A DNA stretch of 64,000 nucleotides, taken from Onchidella celtica (Eukaryota; Mollusca; Gastropoda; Systellommatophora; Onchidiidae). The stretch is taken from the NCBI GenBank assembly GCA_963931925.1, contig OZ007576.1, positions 11,130,261-11,194,260 on the forward strand. The letters are read 5' to 3'. Shown here piece by piece: positions 1-13,509 of the stretch. Made by a program: the position numbers and the translations under genes. Below the pieces are notes generated by a model that did no database searches, was not told the DNA's origin, and saw only the letters and a list, made by a program, of their open reading frames with translations. Each line of letters opens with the position of its first letter. Position 1 is the stretch's first letter.

Positions 1-681
1 ACATGTGCGCTTTTCCAACTTGGTCGCCAGGTCACATGATCACGCAAGGAAGATAGTGCTAACAAAAAATGTTAATTTAATTACTCTCTTTACAACACAA
101 TCATTATTTTTTTCCCAGGCATGGTTCGAGAAATGGCTCTTGGGTAACTGATTACGTGGAATGTCCCTTGATTGTTTCTCATAAATGTATGCCAGTCTGG
201 ATGAATTCAACAATAAAAACAATGATTCATCAAATGGCACAGGAAAGCCCATCCCAGCGTTCACTCTAATCTATTAAATTTATTAAATGTCGAACCTGGA
301 AGAAAAATGTTGCTACTGTTTTCTCATCATCCCAGCACACAATTGATTGAACAATCAATAGTTTCGCGTCATGGGATATTCAAACGATCCAGTGGAAAGA
401 AATGTGTCGAGGTCAGTATTTCTCAAGTTGGGGCGTGGCAATATTTTGGTGGTGCCTGGGACTTCTTTTTTGCATTTCTTATCCGCTGTATTCATACTGA
501 CTTTGTCCGAGCATGATGGCACGCATTGGGGTGGGGAGGGGGGGGGGAAGTGGGGGTGGTTGAAGTGGACCGTGGGGCAAAGAAGGTTGAGAAACGCTGG
601 TCAAGGCAGTCTATTTGTAATAATGTAACTCGTAAACCAGATTACAAAGAATGAGAAAAACAGCTACACGATTCTACTTGC
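1..681 (-). other. Intron 10 of the receptor gene (left edge)
   Basis: The sequence between the GC donor at 681 and the window edge. I see no exon with splice sites and kinase-homology content here. There is a G-rich run at 531-560. Nothing else is recognisable. Confidence 0.5.
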
Positions 682-762
682 CGTTTTTAAATCTTGCAGC
701 ATTTCCTTTTTACCAATCTGTACGTGAGTCCATCTCACATGCTTGACCGCTACAACCATGTC
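682..762 (-). CDS. Receptor guanylyl cyclase, coding exon 10 (kinase-homology domain, VAVK strand)
   Basis: Residues 535-561. DMVVAVKHVRWTHVQIGKKE keeps the beta-3 VAVK lysine motif of the kinase-homology domain. It follows directly on IGNYK from exon 9, as the family requires. The acceptor TTTTTGTTTCAG ends at 763. No GT donor fits the expected exon end, but GCAAGT at 681-676 is a classic GC-AG donor and leaves phase 0. A GTGAGA inside the exon (after VKH) is an alternative donor that would truncate a sensible helix. The remaining kinase-homology, dimerisation and cyclase exons lie beyond the left edge. Confidence 0.8.
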
Positions 763-2934
763 CTGAAACAAAAATAATGGTCAGATTGAAAATATCGGTA
801 CCTTTTATGTTGTGTAGAATGCTTGGCCATCTTATGAAAGCGAACGAGATTTAAATCATTGCCAGGCGTAGACGACTCATGTCCATGACAAAGAACTTAC
901 ATTAAATCTGACTATAGAAACAATGCACATGTAAAGCTACCTGTCCCCTATGGGACCTTCCACGGATTAGAGGAGAACTGCTACCTGGACAAGTAGCCCC
1001 CCCCCCGCCCCACCCCACCTCCTCCATCCCATGATGCAGCGCCATAGTTTGAGCATTCGCCCCTCAAGCAAAGGATCCTCCTATCAATTCCAGGTAATGT
1101 GTAATCATTTCGATCGCTCCTCCATTCCCTTTCTCTTCTTTTCGCTGAAACTGACTTCACTTTCAAATGAATGTTATTAAGTGGTCAAATGATACTCGTG
1201 AGTGTATTTAATTCTCATCGTCTCACGGCGCTTTCGGCAGACACTTTACGGATCCGAGTAAGTTCAGTCTTGTGCAAAAAGACCAATTTGAATCATTTGA
1301 ACATATACAAATAACTTATCGTTGGTAAGATCAAGAGAATAAATTACTTTAACTTACTTTAACCAGCTCCTCTGAACTATCGCTGAAATGTTTTCAGTTT
1401 TCAGCTATAAAGTATAGTCGAACTATTGACAGTAAGTTTTGTATTTGCAAGTCTGTTCAAACTCATGACACTGGCTGATGAAATAGGATGGGGCCTTGCT
1501 AGACAAGAAGTCCAAGAACATGTTTCCCGGATGTCTTTGAATTTGAGATGCCAGGGCGTATTAGTGAAAAAGGCTGAGGAGCCACCCATAAAGTAGGCTA
1601 CGTATGCTCAAGGGTGGAGGAGGTGGGGGTGGGGGTGGGGCAACATACGAGAAGCGTAAATGGGAGAAGGGCTTCAAGGGAACGTAAGTACGCTTTTCAA
1701 TTATTATGGTACATAAATAAAAAAGAGTTTGGTTTTATTTTACATTTTCAGCAAAATGGGTAGAAATTGAATTGTTGAAAAATCGAATCTAGGCCATACA
1801 AATCATGAAACAATCAAAGAGTACATGCAAAATGCCTGCTGTCGTTTTAGACGACCCTACTTTTGTCTTGAACATTCACCTTTCTAATGACTGTAGGACC
1901 GTAATACACTGTAGAGTTGAGGGTTGAAGCCAAACGCACGAAAAGCGTACATAGGGAGACGGGTAGCCTACGAAAAATAAAAATAAAAATATCGCCAAAC
2001 TCGAACGTAGGCCTACGTGCTTTAAAGATGGCCTTTTGGGAGGAAATCGTGAACAGCTTACAGGAGCTTACAAGCTAAGAAAATAGTGTCCGGTGTCTGT
2101 ATTTGCATTTAATGCCGTGGAAATCGTTTCCGATGATCTTGGTTTACTGAATCGGGGAGCAAACTCTCCCGGCTTGCACAGTAGTTCAATGGTGAAATGT
2201 TTGTTTTACAAACATAAAGCGTGTGTAATCCGCTTTGGTATCAGCATTGCAAGACATCGTAAGATTCTTAATTTTTTATACATGATTATTCTTCTTTTTT
2301 GTGTGTGTGTGTCCCGATTATTTCCCATCGGCTATCATGTCATTATTGATGCTCTTGTTATAAGTGAATACGTACCTCAAGTGTTTTGCGCTAGGGGCAC
2401 GGGCGTATACATACATACCTATCCATAACCCCGTCCTTATCTTCAGTCCTAAATCTTATCGAATCCCTACCCCTGCCCGTTACCATTTCAAGCAAAAAAA
2501 AAAAAAACAACAAACAACAGGAGGAAAACAAAAAGAAAATCTGAAAGAATAACTAACCATAATTAATTAAGGCTGTTGTTTGGAGTATCTCGGGAGGAGC
2601 TCTCTAGCTCTGTGTCACAAAAGGCTTTAAAATACGTATCCCTAGGGCAAAAAACTTGGGCGGACATGCGTACTTGTAACAACATTCTTAATTATAATAT
2701 GTCATAACCAAATTGATTGTCCACTTACATTTGTGAAGAAATGAATTTAAAAGAAAAAAAAAGGCGAACACAGGCACAGGTCTACAGCAAGGACATTGGG
2801 CAGTCTGCACGACGCCATTCTGCGGACACCAGGCATTATGGCAAGTGTCACTTGAAATGATGGAGTTAAATTTGACAAATTTCGGTTTTTAGTTGTATAG
2901 ACGGCTAACACACAGACAAATACTCAGGCCTCAC
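763..2934 (-). other. Intron 9 of the receptor gene
   Basis: 2.17 kb between exons 9 and 10. It holds C- or G-rich short runs (near 995-1025 and 1615-1640) and A-rich sequence near 2493-2520. I found no convincing mobile element or exon. Confidence 0.6.
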
Positions 2935-3015
2935 CTTATAGTTACCGATGGGTGCATACAGCATGTTTTTGTCCAAACTGCAGTTGGAGCCGAGTCCAAG
3001 GGTACCCCGGGTTTC
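2935..3015 (-). CDS. Receptor guanylyl cyclase, coding exon 9 (start of kinase-homology domain)
   Basis: Residues 508-534, 27 codons. The translation ETRGTLGLGSN...LYAPIGNYK corresponds to the first strands of the kinase-homology domain, where the family reads 'x-x-F-x-x-I-G-x-Y-K/R-G'. The acceptor TTCTTCTCGCAG ends at 3016 and the donor GTGAGG starts at 2934, phase 0 on both sides. A 9.7 kb intron separates it from exon 8. It has no canonical glycine loop, as is common in the pseudokinase part of receptor cyclases. Confidence 0.85.
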
Positions 3016-3319
3016 CTGCGAGAAGAATAAACACATTTTGGACACGATTAGCGTCACTTTCTTTTGTTATATTTAAGGAGACCAATCAATGACGACCACG
3101 TCAGTTATCGTACCAGTTTACCAGTCTACCAATCTGGTTATCAAACCAAGCCGCAACATGCTTCTGACAGACAGATAGACAGACAGGTGGATGGACATAC
3201 ATAGACAAACAGACCGATAGGCAACAGGTAATCTTGTAGAAAAGCAGACAGACAGTTGATTTACAGACAGCCAGACAGACCAATAGGCAGACAGACGTAC
3301 AGCTAGAGAGATAAATAGA

Positions 3320-3452
3320 TACATAGATGGATAGATAGATAGAGAGATAGACAGATAGACAGATAGATAGGCCTAGATAGATAGATACAGGCAGACATAA
3401 GACAGACAGGCGAACAGCTACATGGATAGATAGACAGACAGACAGATAGATG

Positions 3453-3528
<76 letters not shown>

Positions 3529-3590
3529 GTCAGACAGACAGACAGACAATCAGACAGACAGACAGACAATCAGATAGACAGACAGAACAG
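3320..3590. repeat. GATA/GACA microsatellite
   Basis: Compound array of GATA then GACA units, interrupted, in intron 8. Confidence 0.9.
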
Positions 3591-4273
3591 AAACCTGCCG
3601 ATGACGGCCCTGACAGGCCAGCTAATGTTACTTGTGAACCACGAGCCGCTTACAATCTCAGGTGACAAAGATGATGGATCAGCCTACATGGATCCTTTTG
3701 TATGAAAATAAAACCTTTAGGACCAACAACAGCAAAAGATAACAAGAAGAATAAAAATATAAATGGATTCAGAAGACGAGAAGGTGGGAGGAGCGGAAGA
3801 AAACGTTCAGAAGTTAGGGGGAATGTAAAAACCGCGATTGGACAGTGAGGTGTAAAGGGAAATACGAAACAAAAAATTAACAATACGGGTATTTTTAAAA
3901 TGTTATTGCCCGGAAGAATATTCATTGAAAGAGAGAGAGAGAGAGAGAAAAGGTGAGGGGCGGGGAAAAGAAAGAGGGAGTGAGAGAAAGAGAGTTAGCC
4001 TTATTTGCAGAATGAAGAAGAGATGTCGTCTATCCTTCGCAGCCTCTTTTTTCCTCATACCGTACACGTGTCAGTCACAAATGTAAATGTCTGAGACCTC
4101 CACAAGAACTACTGCTCACCAGGCACGGGCAGAGAGAAGTGATGTTGAAACATCCCTCAGGAAATTATGTGAGTAAAGTCAAATTGGGGAAAATGGGGAC
4201 TCCAGTACTCAAAGATTGACTCAATTGGCTATTAAACGTGCCTGTTTCAGGGGAGATGTTTGCACACACAGCC

Positions 4274-4475
4274 CAGTGGTGGATCTACCATGAAACTAAT
4301 GAAGCTTAAGCTTCAGGGGCCCAATCCCGGAGGGGTCCTGAAGAAGCCTCGAGGTCCTTGCAAGAGCAGCAAGGCCCTTTGGACCATGTTGGATGTTGGA
4401 CCTATTGTTGCTGGTTGCGAAGGGGCCCCTTAACTGTTCAAGCTATAGGGTCCCAAAAATGTAGGTCCGCCGCTG
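4274..4475. mobile_element. hAT-like MITE, separate family
   Basis: 202 bp. The left end CAGTGGTGGATCTACCATGA and right end ATGTAGGTCCGCCGCTG are inverted over about 15 bp. The flanking 8-mers ACACAGCC and ACATAATC share five positions. It is in intron 8. Confidence 0.55.
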
Positions 4476-4643
4476 ACATAATCATCCTATTATGTAAAGG
4501 TTACTCTTTGATACCATTAGTATTGAAGGCACAATGTGGATTATGTATTTGTACACACAAGTAGGAATTGGATTACTTAATTGTCCCAGACTGCGGAAGA
4601 TGGCAGAATCACGGCAAAAGTTTTGTAAAGTATGTGCGGTTAG

Positions 4644-4645
<2 letters not shown>

Positions 4646-4704
<59 letters not shown>

Positions 4705-4735
4705 GGAGAAAGAAGGAGAGAGAGAGAGAGAGGGA
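4646..4735. repeat. (GA)n microsatellite
   Basis: Almost pure GA dinucleotides with one interruption near 4702-4718; more GA-rich sequence lies at 4925-5050. Confidence 0.9.
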
Positions 4736-7685
4736 TGGACGTTTCGGATACGCCTCTCCTTAAGATAGAGGAAGATCACTGTGGAAAAGGACAGACCGAG
4801 TTCAACCTACAAAAAAAAAACAACAAAAAAACGGGATGTTTGGAAATTAGAATCATTTCAGAGGAATAAACCGGAAAATTAACCGAGGGGCAGGTCAATG
4901 TCAAGGAAATATCAAGACAAAAAGGGGAGAGAGAGAGTGGGGGAGACGAAGAGGAAGGAGAACAGAAGAGAGAGAGAGAGATGGGTGAAGAGACGAGAGA
5001 GAGAGATGGGAGAACAGAGAAGCAGAGAAGGAGAGAGAGAGAGAGAGAGTTATACTAGATTGCAAAAGAAATCAAATGCGATTGGAAAGAAAGAAAAAAA
5101 AATGACATGATAATACTAATAAAAAGTAGTGCCAAGAGAAAGACAGTGAAATGTTTTGTGATCGGTGACTTATGGGAAAAAATCAGTACAATCGATCGAT
5201 TTCTCCAGTCTCCTTCAGTCATGCTTCGCATTTTCTTCATTTTCGCTGTTGTGTGCAGATCGTCTTCATGCCAAATCATCACGAGGACAGTTTACTCGCC
5301 TTTTCCATCTTCTCCCTGTTTGCCATATCTCTTTCCTTCTTCGCCATCATTCGATCACTCATGAACCTCAAACGAGCGTCAACTTCAATGATATGCATAC
5401 TCAACAGAAAAACAGTCTGGCGAAAGCCCGCGCGCACACACACTGTATTCCCGAGAGGGATATTATGATCGGTTTGCCCTCCTGCTTGATAATTGATTTT
5501 TTTTTTTTTCACGTGGCGTTACTCGATCGTGGTCTAAGCGCATTATTTCAATAAAACGACTGCATTCTTTCCCCTTCCGTCCACGCCAATAATAACAACA
5601 GCAACAACAACAGCAAAAACATGAGAAAAAACACAAAAACCACATGACAAAATCATTAGAGACGCCAATGTTGTCCCGCGCGATGATAGCAAACTGGACA
5701 AAAGAAGAAACTTCTAAATACCCCGCGATAACCAATGTCGTCATTCTTCCTTCCCCCAGTCCCCCCAAAAAATCAAAGAATCTGCGTCATGCTCCCCAAA
5801 TATAAACACAAATCAATGCATGCAGTTTTCCACCTTCTTTAAACAGTTGCCAACTCTCGCAGTTTTTATGAAGACAGAAATAACGGCCAACTCTTCACAG
5901 ATTTTTGTTTATTGTTTTTACTGGGAGCTCTGATCATTTTGAATTCTCTTCAGGGAATGAAAAATGGCTTTTCGACTTTGACTCCAAGAATTCGGGATTG
6001 GGGTGCAGTTATTCAGGGAGAATTATTTGTGGGTCAGTTAAATTCTGACATTCCTTGCTCCAACAAAATGACTCCGCCGATGGAAATCACCAGGAGGCTG
6101 GGGGAGGGGGGTATTCTATTTCGCCTTGGTAAGTACAAGAGTTTGACATGATGCGAATTCCATTATCGAATTAATCGACCTAATTTAATTACTGTTGAGG
6201 ATTTAAATGTCCCAACAGGCATAATTATGATACTTCATGTATGATACTAAATTTTAGGTCAAACTTTCAAATCGCTCCCCTGTAAAATTTACAAAACTGG
6301 CGGTACGGTCTCTGCGCAGGCACCCGTTGGTTTATTATCGCATGTTATGAACATGTTAAAACAAACATTAAGACTCCGTAATTTTAAAAGACCGGGAAAA
6401 GAAGTGTAGAGGTTATAAAACTATCGCCCCCTTCTCCCGTGGCCTTTGTTTATAAAGTCTCATAAGAAGAGTCACGTGTTTCTTCTGAAGTTTTTGTGGT
6501 TCCTTAAAAGCTTACACTGGTTATCTGAAATAAAACTATCCCAGCAAACAAAAAAGTGACATAATTATTCCTCTGCCGGGACATGAACATAACGGCATTG
6601 CGTCAAAGTTGTTTCCTCAATGGTGCAATTAAACATTTTGACACACTGAGAAGCTGCAATTCGTGAATTTTAGCATTACGAGAACACCAGATGGGACAGG
6701 AGCTTTGTATAACGGTCTCAGACTTCACTTCAAGGTTGTGCACAATTCGGACACCTTGCGGTCTAACTCTCAAATTTCGGAATGCAAGTGTTTCTGTATT
6801 ACAAACTTTGTGTCAGATTTGATAATTGTAGCGGTAATAGCAAACATACCGCATCTGATACTTGGGAGAAATCTGTACTATCATTTAAATAGATAAAAAG
6901 ATTAAACAATGTATGCAAATTTTTTAGTCTCAAAATTAGGTCATAGTAGATGCCTTTTCCGTGGAGGGACCTGTTGAGTTTACGTATGGTTGCGAGTCAT
7001 AAAAGTAATCGTTGTAACACGTGGGGTTATGTTTTTATCTTTGATTCCCACCGACAGCTCTCTTGCTGTATATTATATTTCAAGACGGAAGGGCGAGGGT
7101 CGAGAAGCGAGAGCAAGATACGCTTAGCGATGTTTATAATTAGTTGTCACCACAGAGACGGCAAAGGTCATGTACCCGGTGGTTGGTGGAACCAGGAGCT
7201 CGTTAGTGATGGCCCTGGCGTCTTAGAGAGCACAAAAAGACCACCAGGGGTCTTTAGCTGTAAGCGTTATGACCTTTTCAGTTTTTGTTTTTTCCCCTAA
7301 CCAGATTGGGTGATACGTGAGGAGGTACTAGACTCTATTTCTTTAAAATAATTTTTCTGCCCTTCTTTATTTTTATTCCTGTGTTCAGGAGCAAGACAAA
7401 ATTCTGTCTTGAGACATTGATGTTTTATGACGTGAGAGGGATTCTGCATACGGTAATTATGTGTTGGTTACGAGGGTTTCTCATTTCCAATCATATCATT
7501 CTTTTTTCAGTCTTCATTTGACTGAGGGGGCAGTATTTCCTCCATAATTCTTTCTCCGCTCTTTTTAAAGTTTTGTTTTCCCAGTAGCACTAGAGAAAAT
7601 CTGAGCTGATAAGAGATATTTTTTGAGATGAGAATAATATTTGTATGGAATACAGACTTTTTACATATTATAAAAAAAAAAAAAA

Positions 7686-7855
7686 AAAGAAAATCTCTGC
7701 GGTCGCAGTAAGGCTTGAAGCTATGTCAAAATATGGCAAAAAGAAAAAGTTGTATGAAGCAAAGCCTCGCGTACGAAATAATACAGGAACAAGACAATCA
7801 AACGCAAAGGAAAACGAAAGACTGATCAAGCTTTCGGAATATTAACCTTCTTCAG
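7686..7855 (+). repeat. Dispersed repeat R5, copy 1
   Basis: It shares with 10190-10345 the order AAAATCT, GGTCGC.G.AAGGC.TGAAG, GCAAAGCCTCG, an ACAATCA/ACAATGA block and a GAAAG...GCTTTCGGA end. Directly before it is an A run (7672-7688). The class is unknown. Confidence 0.55.
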
Positions 7856-10093
7856 GAAAACAAAAATGTAACAGGATGGAAATTTAAACAAAGCAAAAAA
7901 TCAAACAAATATAAAAGTTGTAGAATGTTTAACAAATGCTGATAATTAACGTCTGCGAGCCCCAAACTTGGATTCTCCCTTAAACAGTGAGATGCTACGG
8001 CGTTCTGAGGTGTTCTCCACCTCCTCCGTTAGACATTACTGTAGTTTTTTGACCTTTAAAAGCATGATATTTCCAGTCGGAATGAAATTTTCTATGCCGC
8101 ATTTCTAATGATCTTACTGATAAACTGCTATGTACAGAAGACGAGATGTTGTGTTATGTAAGTAAACAGAATAGCATCTACGCCGCTGGAATGTTTGCGT
8201 TCGTCCCTGGAAATTATTGGACATTTATATCGGATAAAGGAATTTGATTAAGAATTAATATTCTTGGGATAAATAAATAGACAAATAAATAAATAACAGA
8301 CAGACAGACAGATATATGGATAGGCTAGATAGTTAAATCCAAACCGTTGATCCAATACCCACATGCTGAACCCAACCTACATGCCGATTCCCACACCCTA
8401 ATATCAAGTTCAAGGTCCACCACTCTGCTTAATTCATGATTGTGCACTTTTAGCCCAAAGCACCATTACAAAGTGACAACCACGAAATGAGGATGCCAAA
8501 TGTTTCATTGAAACCAAAACTGTAGTGTCAGGCTAACAGCTCACGGGGATTTATAAGAATGTTCAGCACGACGAAACGAAAAGTGCGAACGTGAAAAATT
8601 ATTTCCCTTTAAAATGAATTAAGCCTTACTTGATTATAATGAAATCTATAACATTTCCTATTTCTGCACAGGACCAAAGAACGGGAAGCTATTTGATCGT
8701 AATCCCCATTTCGTCTCGTCCGAAAAGAGGATTAAGGGGAAATTCCAACCGCACCATACACTTGAGAAAATGAAAATCTCGTCAGCAGAAATTGTTGATA
8801 AAGAAGTTTTGATTCGTAGAGGCAATGGGTATTTTGTTCAGATCCACAGTTTTTATATTGCCTTTTGTGTTGTTCAGAAATCAACGCACGTGAATTTTTT
8901 CTGATAAGAGCTAACATTTCGGATTTCAAGAAAGCCTGCAGCATTTAAAGGCAGCGGCTGATGAAAGTCTGATGCCACTGCATCTGTTCTGTTAGGTATT
9001 CTATGCTCATTCTGGGCAAAATCCCAGAGGACCTCTGTTAAATGAAGCTTAATCCACGAAAACCTTGCTATCAGTGGGCTGCCTTGATTGTACACACGCA
9101 CACAAAAATTGAACGGTCTAAATATAGCAGTTTTTGAGATCATCATCATGACGTCATAATCACAAGGTAATTGAAGTGCCCACGTCAGTACTGTCCTATT
9201 GCTGGACCAATCCGCTGCCCGCAAAGGTTATTACAAGTAGATGGCGACAGACTATTAAAAAAAAACTACAACAGAAATCAACGAAAATTTGGTTCATAAG
9301 AGAAAAAATCTACTCTGACGTTCTTCCACAGGTCTTTTGAGTTCTCCCAGAACATAAACGACCAATGGGAATATGAAGAATAATGTAGGATAGCAGTCTG
9401 GTTATGATCTTTCTTAGCAGGAAGCTTTAATTCTTATCTTAACTTGGGAGCCTCACTTGAATGAAAGATCCTTATTGTTTTTGGTAAGATGGGCCGTCTT
9501 TATTTACGATCCCAATGCCACTGCCTGGTGCTGATTTACAATCTTCACTCCTTGAATAGCGTCAGTCTGCCTTAACTATACAGATACATTTCGTTATAAC
9601 GAATAAAAAAAAAAGTGTGCATGGGCAAACTATAGATCATCATTATCATCAGTTGCCCTGTCTGGAACAGACATTGGCGACATTGACTATATATCCAGTC
9701 GAATTATAAAAAAGATCTTTTTTTTTTTTTATTGCGTTCAAATGCACGCCACAGAATTATATACTCTGACTTAAGAAGAAGAAAAGAACATAATTTTTTT
9801 TCCGCTGTATTTCTAAGTCTCGTTTGGTTTTTTCATTTACCAGGGCTGTCGTGCGGAAAATGAATGTATATTACTCGGCTGGGTTGCATGCACAGCGTTT
9901 TGCGACAAAACTTGGGTGTCCAATACGTCTAGACTTCAGGCGATCTAGCTAGCTGGGCTATTGAACCTTTCAGAAAAATACACTATGGATTTTTGTCCAC
10001 AGTGCAAAGGCGGCTCATTGTAGACGGAGATGGGAACATCACCCTTGACATCAGTAAGCCTACAGTTTTGGAAGTGCTGTGAGAAAAATAATA

Positions 10094-10095
<2 letters not shown>

Positions 10096-10168
<73 letters not shown>
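10096..10168. repeat. (GA)n microsatellite
   Basis: Pure GA run immediately left of dispersed repeat R5 copy 2. Confidence 0.9.
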
Positions 10169-10171
<3 letters not shown>

Positions 10172-10189
10172 GACAAAATATTTTTAAAA

Positions 10190-10345
10190 ACACAGAAAAT
10201 CTTTGGGGTCGCTGCAAGGCCTGAAGTAAAGTCAAGATACGGCGAAAAGAAAATAGTGTATGTTGCAAAGCCTCGTGTGAGCAATAATTCAGAAACGATA
10301 CAATGAAACGTATAGAGAAAGGGACGACAAATCGAGCTTTCGGAG
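10190..10345 (+). repeat. Dispersed repeat R5, copy 2
   Basis: Same repeat as 7686-7855 and, inverted, 28741-28885. It is flanked on both sides by (GA)n arrays, so the repeat sits between two microsatellites. It contains GTTGCAAAGCCTCGTGTGAG and CAAATCGAGCTTTCGG. Confidence 0.55.
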
Positions 10346-10354
10346 AGGCAGCAT

Positions 10355-10356
<2 letters not shown>

Positions 10357-10422
<66 letters not shown>

Positions 10423-10745
10423 GAGATAGATAGACAAGGGCGACAGAAAGAGCGAGAGACAGACAATAATACAGATACGGAGAGGGAAAGAGGAAGGAAG
10501 AGAGAGACGGACAGACACACAGATAGCTAGATAGCCAGATAGAAAGAGAGAAGGACAAACAGAGAAAGAGAGACTGACAGACAGACGGGAAGAGATAAGG
10601 AGAGGGTGAGGACTAGCATAAGAATGAGACAGGACGAAATTAATCTATCGACATGTGCACGGCCTCTTTTCTCTTTCGGAGTGGCAGCTTGGCAGAGGGA
10701 CAGAGAGAGACAGATAGACTAGGGCGACAGAGAAGAGAGACAAAT

Positions 10746-10776
<31 letters not shown>

Positions 10777-10800
10777 GGCAGACACACAGAGAGACAGAAA
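10357..10800. repeat. (GA)n followed by GA/GACA-rich tract
   Basis: Pure GA to about 10411, then degenerate GA/GACA repeats including a GACA block at 10747-10782. A segment of 10660-10790 partly repeats 10340-10450, so the tract was locally duplicated. Confidence 0.8.
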
Positions 10801-11731
10801 GGGAGGGGACAGACAAATAGACGGAGAGACAGAAGGGAAGAGAAAGGGAGAGGGTGGTGAGCGCTTGCGAGAGGATGAGCTGGGATGAAATTTATCGGCA
10901 TGTGCGTGGTCTCTTTTCTCTTCAGCTCTATACTATAGATTTCTCAGGTCACAAATCTGATTGACCAATCCACTTCCTCGGTCTTCTCGAAAATACACAG
11001 CATAGATCAGCAACAAACAGACAAACAAATACACTGTTCACTGAAGGACACCAGGATTTCCGTTCACTGCATCAACTCCAGGACTGATGAAGCTAATTTA
11101 TCAGCGTATAAATATCTGGACATTTTTATGTCGAAATTCTGGTTTGTCTTGACGTCCGGGAAATGTTGGTAAGATGTGAAGATCCACAAAATGCGTTAAA
11201 AAAACAAAACATCGCGTGGCTATATTCACAGAAATTCCACGGTGACAGAGAGGACTGATATTAAAGGAGAAAAATGTCTAGAAAAAACGAAAGCGAAGAT
11301 AATCCAAGGAACAAAAAAAAACAACGTTTGTTAAAAAGATTGAGACGGAAAATGAAGATTCAAAGAGAAAGAAATTACAAATAAAATGTCTGTACTTTTA
11401 AAGATTGCAAGGCGTGGAGTATTTGCCATGTTGTAGCAGGCGACATTTTGCGGATTTTGAGGTTTTGTCATGAAAGAAATTCTCTCGCTCCTAATTTCAT
11501 TACGTGTAAGTGTCATTTCCAATCGGTTAAAAACTTTTCGAGGTATGTGTTTGTGACGTATATTACACAACTCTTCAAAGTTTCGATCCTCATTTGCTCA
11601 AAAAGACAAAAATGCACATACGACGGTACAGAGAGACAATATGATTGTCTGTAACGTCCATAGTTTGGAAATGAGCTACATGCATTTTTTAAAAATAACT
11701 GGCGATGGGCAAAATATTACTCCATGTATTA

Positions 11732-12045
11732 CAGTGACGTAGCGTACGTTGCCAGGCCCGGGGCAAGACAAGTATTGTGCCCCCTGACCCGGGGACCATT
11801 GGCACGTGACAACTTTGTCCCCGCCATTTTGGAAAACTGTGTAGAATGTTCGAACCTTGGGAGATTTTCTGTGTGAAGGCGAGGACTCGCTGACTTAAAA
11901 ATTTTTTTTATATTTATTAATCTCACTAATTTATTCTTTTAATTTTTATTTATCAATTGTTGTGTTGTTGTTTTTTAATTTGACGCCCCTAAGGATTTTG
12001 CGCCCGTTGCAACCACCCCTGTGGCACTGCCCACGCAACGCCACC
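11732..12045. mobile_element. hAT-like non-autonomous element, copy 1
   Basis: The left end is CAGTGACGTAGCGTACGTTG and the right end is CCCACGCAACGCCACC. The flanks ATGTATTA (11724-11731) and ATGTACTA (12046-12053) differ at one base, giving an 8-bp target duplication as expected for hAT. No transposase. It is in intron 8. Confidence 0.7.
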
Positions 12046-12391
12046 ATGTACTATCATGCCGCTGTGCCAGAAACCTCACAACAAAGAAAGAAATGCATCA
12101 CCCTTTAAAACGTGAGATGACAATTTGACAGCGTTATTTAAGACATGTCCGATGGCGGCGGCGAAACATGTTAGGTATAAGGTATAAAAATTTCCTCGTC
12201 CGGGCATAAAAAATGTCCTTCCGTGATAGGCAAGACAGTAATCATGTTCAAACACACTTTTAAGACAAAGTTAGGGAGTGGGGGGGGGGGGGCGAGGGGG
12301 GTGAGGGACATATAGACAAATTATTCGATAGCCAGACAAAAAAATACACTACAAAAGCAGAGATAGATAAATAGACAGACAGAAAGATGGA

Positions 12392-12690
<299 letters not shown>

Positions 12691-12745
12691 ATCTCCCTAC
12701 CCACTGTCTATCTCCTCTTCATGACACGATTAGTATGAAACTTAC

Positions 12746-12893
12746 CATCCTAACCAGTCGCTTTTTGACACTGCCGTTTGCGGTTCCATTGCTTAACGTA
12801 TTGCCAAGGGCGGCTTTAACTTTCCTTCTCTTCACATCTCTGTCGTCGATAAGCCAATCCTTCTTTGCCGCGAGGCGCCGCCTCTGCCGTTTC
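12746..12893 (-). CDS. Receptor guanylyl cyclase, coding exon 8 (cytoplasmic juxtamembrane segment)
   Basis: Residues 459-507. It begins KRQRRRLAAKKDWLIDD, a strongly basic stop-transfer run. The W-L-I-D pattern sits where receptor cyclases have 'L-W-x-I/V-x-x-x-D-I' before the kinase-homology domain. The acceptor TTTTAACTCTAG ends at 12894 and the donor GTAAGT starts at 12745. It is 148 nt, phase 2 to phase 0. A serine/asparagine/glycine-rich linker (LSNGTANGS) follows. The join to exon 7 completes an arginine codon (TTC TAC AG|G). Confidence 0.85.
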
Positions 12894-13275
12894 CTAGAGT
12901 TAAAAAAAAACAACAAAAAACAGAGTTATTTTTAAAAAAACTGGGCGATTCTCCTTGACTGAAATTAAATTTTGCAAGTGCAACCACGGAGGACACTATG
13001 GGATGAGAAAGTTGGGATGACATGGGAATGGGTAGTGTGAGATAAAAACAAGTCTCCCGAACGGAGGGAGAGGGTGTTGGGTCCTCATATCGTCGGTTGG
13101 CAACCAGAATGTTTTATGTCCAAAATAGTCAACTTGAAAAAAAGAATAAATTTGAAATCTGTAACCTAAATGAAAATTTAGATAACTGCAATAACTTCAA
13201 CACGGTCACTTGTACTCCCATTCGAATGTCGAATGTCTATGGTAAGGCCTTGATGATTGAAGGCATTTTGGCATG

Positions 13276-13509
13276 TCGTCACTGCTCTCTCCATTTTTGT
13301 CAGACTTATGCCAAAAGGCAACTGATGATTCGTTGCCTTCCTGAGCATGAGGACTATCAGATAATATTATATATATATAAAAAAAAAAAGAATGCGCCAA
13401 TAGGAAAGTGTAATAACCCAAGAGAATCATAACAGCACAAGTTACCAAATGACAGGGAAAAGAGACAGGCTTTTCTTAATATCTCAAAAGTAGCGTAGAG
13501 CAGTGTCGA
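13276..13509. mobile_element. MITE family M4, copy 1
   Basis: The ends TCGTCACTGCTC and GAGCAGTGTCGA are inverted. The interior (TCAGACTTATGCC, GAGCATGAGG, CACAAGTTACCAAATGAC) matches 45287-45534 in the same orientation. It is in intron 7. Confidence 0.65.

Noticed and set aside
3303..3569. Long open frames of L-S-I-Y or S-V-C-L repeats (also at 12260, 26367, 30955, 36272, 58810)
   Set aside because: They are translations of GATA/GACA/ATCT microsatellites with no splice context.
9945..10520. A 191-codon minus-strand frame
   Set aside because: Most of it is (GA)n translated as S-L-S-L; the middle is the dispersed repeat R5.
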